DNA of 21,170 nucleotides, taken from contig JAGFXQ010000018.1 in assembly GCA_017861355.1 (NCBI GenBank), positions 1 through 21,170 of the forward strand, in the 5' to 3' direction. Position 1 is the stretch's first letter; every line of letters begins with the position of its first letter. Positions 16,835 to 21,170 of the stretch are shown piece by piece. The notes under the pieces were generated by a model. The model ran no database searches. It saw only the letters and a list, made by a program, of their open reading frames with translations, and was not told the DNA's origin. The DNA comes from Bacillota bacterium. GTDB taxonomy: Bacteria > Bacillota > Clostridia > Lachnospirales > Lachnospiraceae. The position numbers and the translations under genes were made by a program.

Positions 16835-17941
16835 TTGAGTCAAAGAAAGCATGCTATTATCGTTACGATTTCAGCTTTTGTTTTACTTCTGATTGGTGCA
16901 GTAGTTTACAGCCAGTATTATAAAGTAGTTGATCTGCATGATTATACTGAAAAATCCTACTATTTACAGAAATTTATATATTATTTCTTTGCAGGTGGAG
17001 TCGGAGCCGGTATTGCATTTGTTTTGTTAAGTCACCTTAGAATAAATAGGAAGATGATCCTGGCTTATATTCTTATTATGCTGACTATACTGATTCAGTT
17101 GCTGACAACACAGATGCCCTTTGTTTCCATGATTTCTGGCCGGAGATATATCCGCTTTTTGCACATTAATCTGGAAGTCTCCACAATTACGTTAATTTTA
17201 CTGCTAATGGCATTTCTTGTAATACAACAGAAGCTTTCAATAATGAGCAAGTATGCATTGTTTTTCTTGAACGGAATTGGAATTATATTTGTGATGCTGG
17301 TTGCGATAGATGGAGATTCTGAGAACACTGTTATTGCTGCTCTATTATTTCTGTTCGTGCTCATCCGGTTTAGCAACAGCAAGCTCTGGATGAAATTGAT
17401 TAATAGTATGATCTATTGTTTCTTAATCGGAGGATACTACATAGGAATAATGAATCAGAATATGCAAAATATATCTACCTGGTTAAATCCATATCAGGAT
17501 AAGCTGGGAAAGGGATATATGAAGGTCCAGGATTTTGAGATCATAAAATCGGCTTCTATCCTGGGGAAATCACCCTATCATAATACTTACAGTGGGGAAA
17601 TCCTTCCGACGATCTTGATATTATTTGGGTGGGGCGTATTTATTCTTAGTCTGGGAATATTGATCTTTATGCTATTTCATATGTTTCATATGGTATCAGG
17701 AAAATCAGGCAGGCTCACCGGAAGGATAGACATAACAATTGCTGTGTATTTCTTGATGAAACTATTGTTTTGTATTCTGGTGTTCTTTAATTTACTTCCG
17801 TTCTTTCAGGGTGGACATTTACCTTTTATTGGATATGGGAGCGAATTGGTGATTGATATCCTATTGTTAAGCATTTTTTTGAATCAATTTAAGAATAGAG
17901 CAATACATAATATGTCAGAAAATATCAGAACGATTGCATAA
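16835..17941 (+). CDS. Divergent SEDS-family (FtsW/RodA-like) membrane protein
   Basis: The start is TTG with AGGAGGAG at about 5-7 bases. The 368-aa protein has about ten hydrophobic segments. It has the SEDS landmarks: GRRYIRF at 102-108 (compare GARRWI in FtsW/RodA) and NLLPFFQGGHLPFIGYGSE at 319-337 (compare the family signature NxxPxxGxxLPFxSYGG). SEDS proteins polymerise peptidoglycan glycan strands. In the extracellular loop, where active members have HTDF with an essential Asp, this protein has HNTYSGEI (249-256) with no Asp. It may therefore be a non-polymerising relative, such as a scaffold or cell-wall docking factor. No partner transpeptidase (class B PBP) is beside it. Confidence 0.78.
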   Translation: MSQRKHAIIVTISAFVLLLIGAVVYSQYYKVVDLHDYTEKSYYLQKFIYYFFAGGVGAGIAFVLLSHLRINRKMILAYILIMLTILIQLLTTQMPFVSMISGRRYIRFLHINLEVSTITLILLLMAFLVIQQKLSIMSKYALFFLNGIGIIFVMLVAIDGDSENTVIAALLFLFVLIRFSNSKLWMKLINSMIYCFLIGGYYIGIMNQNMQNISTWLNPYQDKLGKGYMKVQDFEIIKSASILGKSPYHNTYSGEILPTILILFGWGVFILSLGILIFMLFHMFHMVSGKSGRLTGRIDITIAVYFLMKLLFCILVFFNLLPFFQGGHLPFIGYGSELVIDILLLSIFLNQFKNRAIHNMSENIRTIA

Positions 17942-17948
17942 GGGAGTG

Positions 17949-18470
17949 ATGGATCTGTACGATTTATATAAAATTATAATCGAAAAGCTTTTTACCCGCA
18001 AAAATCCACGTTATCGGGAATCGATGAAGAAAGGTGAAGGAATCATAATTCACGAAACAACAGACGGTGAAATTATCTTGGAAAATACCCCTTTGCAGAA
18101 AGAAGTTATGATAATGAATCAGCATAACATTCTTATCAACATAAAGCCCGGCGATATTAACTTTGAGAGAGTAGATAAGCTGGAGAATCCGGAAAATGCA
18201 TATCGCTTCGTAGTAAGATATGGTTTTAATATCGAGCTGTTTATGAATGGAGTAGCTTTAGTCTGGTGGACGTTATATCCCGATGGCAGATATTTTGAAG
18301 ATGAAGATGGCTTTGGTGGTGAGGACTGCAATGAAACAACAATATATGCATATATCGATACCCTGGGCAACGTAGTAATCCCATTTCGTGATATGACCTC
18401 TGATGAGATAAAGCAGTTCAGAATTGAAGCAGAGAGAAAGGTAAGTAATCAAGTTTTAAGAAATACATAA
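17949..18470 (+). CDS. Unknown small protein, possibly immunity- or adaptor-like
   Basis: The frame overlaps the end of the SEDS-like gene if TTG 17934 is used. ATG 17949 is preferred, but GGGAG ends only 2 bases before it, so the start is uncertain. The ~173-aa product has a basic N-terminus and a central acidic beta domain. That domain holds a conspicuous aromatic/acidic stretch VWWTLYPDGRYFEDEDGFGG, followed by TIYAYIDTLGNVVIPF. No known family was recognised. Overlap with the membrane-protein gene suggests translational coupling. Confidence 0.68.
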   Translation: MDLYDLYKIIIEKLFTRKNPRYRESMKKGEGIIIHETTDGEIILENTPLQKEVMIMNQHNILINIKPGDINFERVDKLENPENAYRFVVRYGFNIELFMNGVALVWWTLYPDGRYFEDEDGFGGEDCNETTIYAYIDTLGNVVIPFRDMTSDEIKQFRIEAERKVSNQVLRNT

Positions 18471-18543
18471 GAGTTCTATATAATGGAGGTTTGTGTTTTG
18501 TATTCACAAGAACAGAAGTTGAGAGGAGTAGAGTAATCTTAAG

Positions 18544-18966
18544 ATGACCATGATCAGGAAGCTTCTACAACGGATTCGTTATCCCAAGGCTCAAATTGTA
18601 TATATTCAAGGTGAATATTGTACGCATTGTCAGGAGTTTTCGAAGGATACTGGATCTTCGAACTACTATAACTATACAAAACCAAGTTTATTTATAACAA
18701 ATGATAACCGTACCGTCTCAGCAAATGAAATCTTTAATTCAACGGGTATTGAGTATTCTGCTATCTGCGGGGTAACAGGTGAATATTATAATACGTATCC
18801 TGAACAGGGTGTAAGAAGCAGAGAATACATACTGCATATATCAGAAGAATCATGTCCATTGAAGGTTAAATATTCGTTTGGTAGCGGAGAAAGCCATAAG
18901 GATAGTGACTTCTGGTCTTCTGATCACAAGGAATATTGGTTAGTATATTTGCAGAAGCACAGTTAA
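18544..18966 (+). CDS. Unknown small beta-rich protein with a CxxC pair
   Basis: This 140-aa protein has no recognised domain. Two cysteines in YCTHC near residue 26 form a CxxC pair that could bind metal or be redox active, but a thioredoxin fold is not apparent. The ribosome site is weak: AGAGGAG lies 16 or more bases upstream. The preceding 73-base gap contains a 17-codon ORF (18484-18537) of doubtful meaning, beginning within TATAATGGAGG. Basic at the N-terminus, aromatic and acidic at the C-terminus; probably cytoplasmic. Confidence 0.6.
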   Translation: MTMIRKLLQRIRYPKAQIVYIQGEYCTHCQEFSKDTGSSNYYNYTKPSLFITNDNRTVSANEIFNSTGIEYSAICGVTGEYYNTYPEQGVRSREYILHISEESCPLKVKYSFGSGESHKDSDFWSSDHKEYWLVYLQKHS

Positions 18967-19014
18967 TCTTAGTCGTTATAAGCATTGATAAACGGCAGCA
19001 CGATTGGAGTGGCA

Positions 19015-19818
19015 ATGGAACAATTAAAATTATTAAGTATAGAACCTTGGTGGGTTCACTGTGTTGGATTATTTCAAGACGGATCCGTAAGGAAGATTTA
19101 CCTGAGCCCTTCGGTTCAGAATTACTGCTATACCTTTGAAATCGGTGAGGATTTAGGGTGGAGAAATGTGAAAAGTTTAAGCTCAAGCCGCAGCCATCTT
19201 GTGGGTTTGACGGATGATGGCAGGGTTCAGGTGGAGAGTGGCAGCTCCTACTGCTTTAAAGGGGTAGAGGCTTGGCATAATGCGATCAGTATAAGTGCGG
19301 GATATGAAAGCACAGCAGGAATTCTTGGGGATGGGACATTGATTTATTCATACAATGGTGGCGTTGATCCCCTTCAATGCGACAGAAAAGACGTGAAAGC
19401 GATCACGTTATGCGCCCGTACGGTTTATGGTGTTGACGGAGCAGGAACTCTATTCCGATCCGAAGGGGGATTAACTAAGATCTTGGCTAATGATTGCGAT
19501 AAAATCATAAAACTTGGGGTACTTGGTGAGACCGTCTACGGGTTGACCACTGGTGGGGACGTAAAGGTACTGTATGGTAATGACTATGATATGGAGAACT
19601 GGTCTTGTATAGTAAAGATCGCCTCAAGTAATGATCATCTTTTAGGGTTGACGAATAATGGTAAGGTACTTTGGAAGGGAAAAGACTCAGAACAGATAAA
19701 AGCATTGAACCCGGATAGTAAAATCGTGGATATTTTTGCAGGCTGCTATCACAGCTTGGCGATGAATGAATCAGGATTCTTGTTCAGCCCGAAAAACTAT
19801 TGGCTAAGATATTGGTAA
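19015..19818 (+). CDS. RCC1-like seven-repeat propeller protein
   Basis: ATG 19015 has GGAG at 5 bases and is preferred over the TTG at 18985. The 267-aa protein contains seven spaced copies of an RCC1-type motif: VGLFQDGSV, VGLTDDGRV, AGILGDGTL, YGVDGAGTL, YGLTTGGDV, LGLTNNGKV and LAMNESGFL. Each follows a short hydrophobic/Ser-His segment. Seven repeats would close one beta-propeller. RCC1-like propellers are protein- or ligand-binding scaffolds, and in bacteria they are often found in secreted or surface proteins. No signal peptide is visible here. Its place at the end of the block suggests a binding module of the same system. Confidence 0.82.
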   Translation: MEQLKLLSIEPWWVHCVGLFQDGSVRKIYLSPSVQNYCYTFEIGEDLGWRNVKSLSSSRSHLVGLTDDGRVQVESGSSYCFKGVEAWHNAISISAGYESTAGILGDGTLIYSYNGGVDPLQCDRKDVKAITLCARTVYGVDGAGTLFRSEGGLTKILANDCDKIIKLGVLGETVYGLTTGGDVKVLYGNDYDMENWSCIVKIASSNDHLLGLTNNGKVLWKGKDSEQIKALNPDSKIVDIFAGCYHSLAMNESGFLFSPKNYWLRYW

Positions 19819-19893
19819 TGAGAAGAACTAAAAATAAAGAACATGCAAGAAATAAGGAAATGAAGAGATATAAAAGGCTGTACAGTATCAAGA

Positions 19894-20139
19894 ATGATTA
19901 ATTCATGCAATCTGGACCATTTGCTGTTCAATGAGCTAAAAAATCATTCCAATGATGAAAAGGAAGAGATGGCCGATGAGTTTGCAGGTCGCTATGAGGG
20001 TAAAGCGGAAGAGTTTATTGTGTTCATTTCGGACGAAACTTATGCCGTACCTGGTACATACAGGGAAACTTGGAAATTCATAGAGAAAAATGATCATTCG
20101 GTAAAGAGACACACAAATATACAGCTAATTTTCAAGTAG
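19894..20139 (+). CDS. Small protein of unknown function, last in the block
   Basis: The longest reading is 81 aa from ATG 19894, which lacks a near ribosome site. An alternative start at ATG 19969 has AAAGGAAGAG directly before it and gives 56 aa (MADEFAGRYEG...). The core has strand-like stretches EEFIVFISDETYAVPG and NIQLIFK. No family was recognised. It ends 64 bases before a strong terminator. Confidence 0.5.
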   Translation: MINSCNLDHLLFNELKNHSNDEKEEMADEFAGRYEGKAEEFIVFISDETYAVPGTYRETWKFIEKNDHSVKRHTNIQLIFK

Positions 20140-20203
20140 ATGAGGAGAATAACTAAGTAGTTAACTTTGGTTTCTTGATTTAATTGAATAATTGTACACG
20201 TTA

Positions 20204-20243
20204 AGGAAGCTGTCAACGGGAAGTTGGCAGCTTCCTCATTTTT
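20204..20243 (+). terminator. Strong intrinsic terminator closing the gene block
   Basis: AGGAAGCTGTCAAC pairs with GTTGGCAGCTTCCT through about 14 pairs (one G-T) around a GGGAA loop, followed by CA and five T residues. It is a strong stem ending the co-directional block. Confidence 0.92.
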
Positions 20244-20288
20244 GGTCTCTAATAAAGGACTTCCAGTGTTATTCTGCCTTCAAAGTCA

Positions 20289-20491
20289 ATGTATAACTAC
20301 TTTAATATCCACGATGCATTAAATGGATGCGACAAAGATATTCTGAGACAGGTTGCAGCTTTGATTGCAAATGAACTTTTAGGATTGACATAATGGCTAA
20401 ATGTATAAGTATTAATACAGATGAATTCTGCGATTATATGGATTCTGAAGATACAGTTCAGAAAAGCCATTACATTATGAAAATGTTGTAA
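20289..20491 (+). other. Two overlapping tiny ORFs of doubtful coding status
   Basis: A 34-aa ORF (20289-20393, MYNYFNIHDALNG...) ends in TAATG. The final A is also the first base of a 32-aa ORF (20393-20491, MAKCISINTDEFC...). The stop-start overlap resembles translational coupling. Neither has a ribosome site or a recognised family. They may be remnants of a larger gene or chance. Confidence 0.25.
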
Positions 20492-20505
20492 TATAATACT
20501 ATTAT

Positions 20506-20534
20506 TTGCTAATTTCGACAAAATATGATATAAT
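20506..20534 (+). promoter_or_regulatory. Candidate sigma-A promoter for the secreted-protein gene
   Basis: TTGCTA (20506-20511) is followed, after 17 bp, by a perfect TATAAT (20529-20534). Transcription would begin near 20541. It gives the downstream gene a leader of about 200 nt. Confidence 0.6.
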
Positions 20535-20540
20535 ACTACC

Positions 20541-20557
20541 ATGGAATATTATTCCAT
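20541..20557 (+). promoter_or_regulatory. Palindrome at the predicted transcription start
   Basis: ATGGAATA and TATTCCAT form a perfect 8-bp inverted repeat around a single T, 6 bases after the -10 box. The position fits a repressor operator covering the start site. A 5'-end hairpin in the mRNA is the alternative. Confidence 0.45.
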
Positions 20558-20744
20558 AAAATTTATGTAAGCGGTGGAATGGTTAGAAAATAACAAATCC
20601 AGGAGTGTCTTCAATAGAAAACAGCTGATAGCATAAAGAGAACAACTCCGAGAAACTTGAAAATAAAAGGAGGTTGGTAAGGAAAGAATAAAAGATCCCC
20701 AAAGTATAATCTCAGATTATTGAATAAAACATTAGGAGGAGATA
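20558..20744 (+). promoter_or_regulatory. Long, possibly structured 5' leader
   Basis: GGA/TCC with GTTA/TAAC (20576-20600) forms one small hairpin. GGAGT (20602-20606) can pair with ACTCC (20645-20649). The same CAACTCC could instead pair imperfectly with GGAGGTTG at 20669-20676, a ribosome-site-like sequence with no start codon at a usable distance. Alternative pairing hints at a regulatory leader. It does not match c-di-GMP or other riboswitch cores I know. The real ribosome site is AGGAGGAG just before 20745. Confidence 0.35.
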
Positions 20745-21170
20745 ATGAAAAACCAGGGAAAAAAAATATTAGCAACAATACTTATTTTGACTATGATATC
20801 AGGTTCACTGACATTTGTATCAAAGACCGCTTGGGCTGCTTCTGCCTTATCGGCTTCAGCCGGAATAGAAAGTATTACTGTAAGCGGATTTACCAGTGGA
20901 GCCACTTTAAAACTGTATACATGGGTAGGAGGAAGCTTACAAAACACAGCAGCTAATGTTACCGATACAACCTATACCTTTACCAATGTGGAGCCAAACT
21001 CGGGTGGATATTATGTAACGCAGACCGTGGAAGGCATAGAAAGTGAGAATTCCAATTGGATAAATTCCAACCTGGGAACACCCACTGCTACAGCAGGAGA
21101 GGATTATGTAGATGTTAGCGGAGTCTATACCGGAGCAACCGTGGAGCTTTACACAGAAGCGGGAAGCCTT
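20745..21170 (+). CDS. Secreted repeat protein, N-terminal part (partial)
   Basis: The frame stays open from ATG 20745 to the window end (142 codons), with AGGAGGAG just upstream. A classic signal peptide is visible: basic start MKNQGKK, hydrophobic core from residue 8, and a probable signal peptidase I site after Ala-Trp-Ala at 29-31. The mature part is Ser/Thr/Gly-rich with no Cys. Two related segments, VSGFTSGATLKLYTWVGGSL (46-65) and VSGVYTGATVELYTEAGSL (124-142), lie 78 residues apart, showing tandem beta-sandwich-like repeats. This pattern suits a cell-surface or extracellular structural protein, perhaps an adhesin or the stalk of an enzyme. The C-terminal anchoring or catalytic part is not visible. 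Confidence 0.85.
   Translation, partial: MKNQGKKILATILILTMISGSLTFVSKTAWAASALSASAGIESITVSGFTSGATLKLYTWVGGSLQNTAANVTDTTYTFTNVEPNSGGYYVTQTVEGIESENSNWINSNLGTPTATAGEDYVDVSGVYTGATVELYTEAGSL

Noticed and set aside
4598..20243. Genomic island ends (att repeats) bounding the block
   Set aside because: No shared direct repeat was found by eye between 4598-4760 and 20140-20290, and no integrase or tRNA gene is present.
20558..20744. c-di-GMP riboswitch in the leader of the secreted protein
   Set aside because: Such riboswitches often precede clostridial adhesin genes, but the conserved core segments of class I and class II are not present.

Overview
The window looks like a low-GC Gram-positive chromosome, most likely a clostridial Lachnospiraceae-type organism. 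The reasons are AT-rich codon use, strong AGGAGG ribosome-binding sites, a DUF3502-type sugar-binding lipoprotein, a NahK/GalE sugar module and a LytTR regulator. All supported genes are on the + strand. No tRNA, rRNA, integrase, transposase or CRISPR array was recognised.

Region 1 (1-4693) is the end of a carbohydrate-use operon: the C-terminal part of an ABC-transporter solute-binding protein, a hairpin, a sugar nucleotidyltransferase, an N-acetylhexosamine 1-kinase (NahK-like), a UDP-hexose 4-epimerase (GalE) and a CBM9-like protein, closed by a clear intrinsic terminator. Kinase, uridylyltransferase and epimerase together match the Leloir-like route for galacto-N-biose/lacto-N-biose. In that route GalNAc or GlcNAc released by a phosphorylase enters metabolism as UDP-sugar. 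GalE has Cys where E. coli GalE has Tyr299, which fits N-acetylated substrates.

Region 2 (4694-5334) has no intact gene. It holds a compact element with nested inverted repeats that looks like a structured RNA, short decayed coding remnants, and an 8-bp inverted repeat centred on a -10-like sequence.

Region 3 (5335-20139) is a run of 14 co-directional, closely spaced genes ending at a strong terminator (20204-20243). In order it holds a LytTR regulator, a small unknown protein, a coiled-coil protein next to an Hsp70/actin-fold ATPase with a hydrophobic C-terminal segment, an unknown 324-aa protein and a 1203-aa HerA/VirB4-type P-loop ATPase. Then come a papain-like cysteine-protease candidate with a tightly coupled partner, two helical unknown proteins, a divergent SEDS (FtsW/RodA-like) membrane protein, two small unknowns, a seven-repeat RCC1-like propeller and a last small protein. 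I do not recognise this combination as a named system. It is the best candidate here for an undescribed apparatus: a chaperone-like ATPase and a translocase-like ATPase at the membrane, with a possible protease effector and small immunity or adaptor proteins. That function is inference from domains and synteny only.

Region 4 (20244-21170) holds two doubtful tiny ORFs, a promoter with a palindrome at its expected start site, a long possibly structured leader, and the start of a secreted repeat protein that runs off the window.
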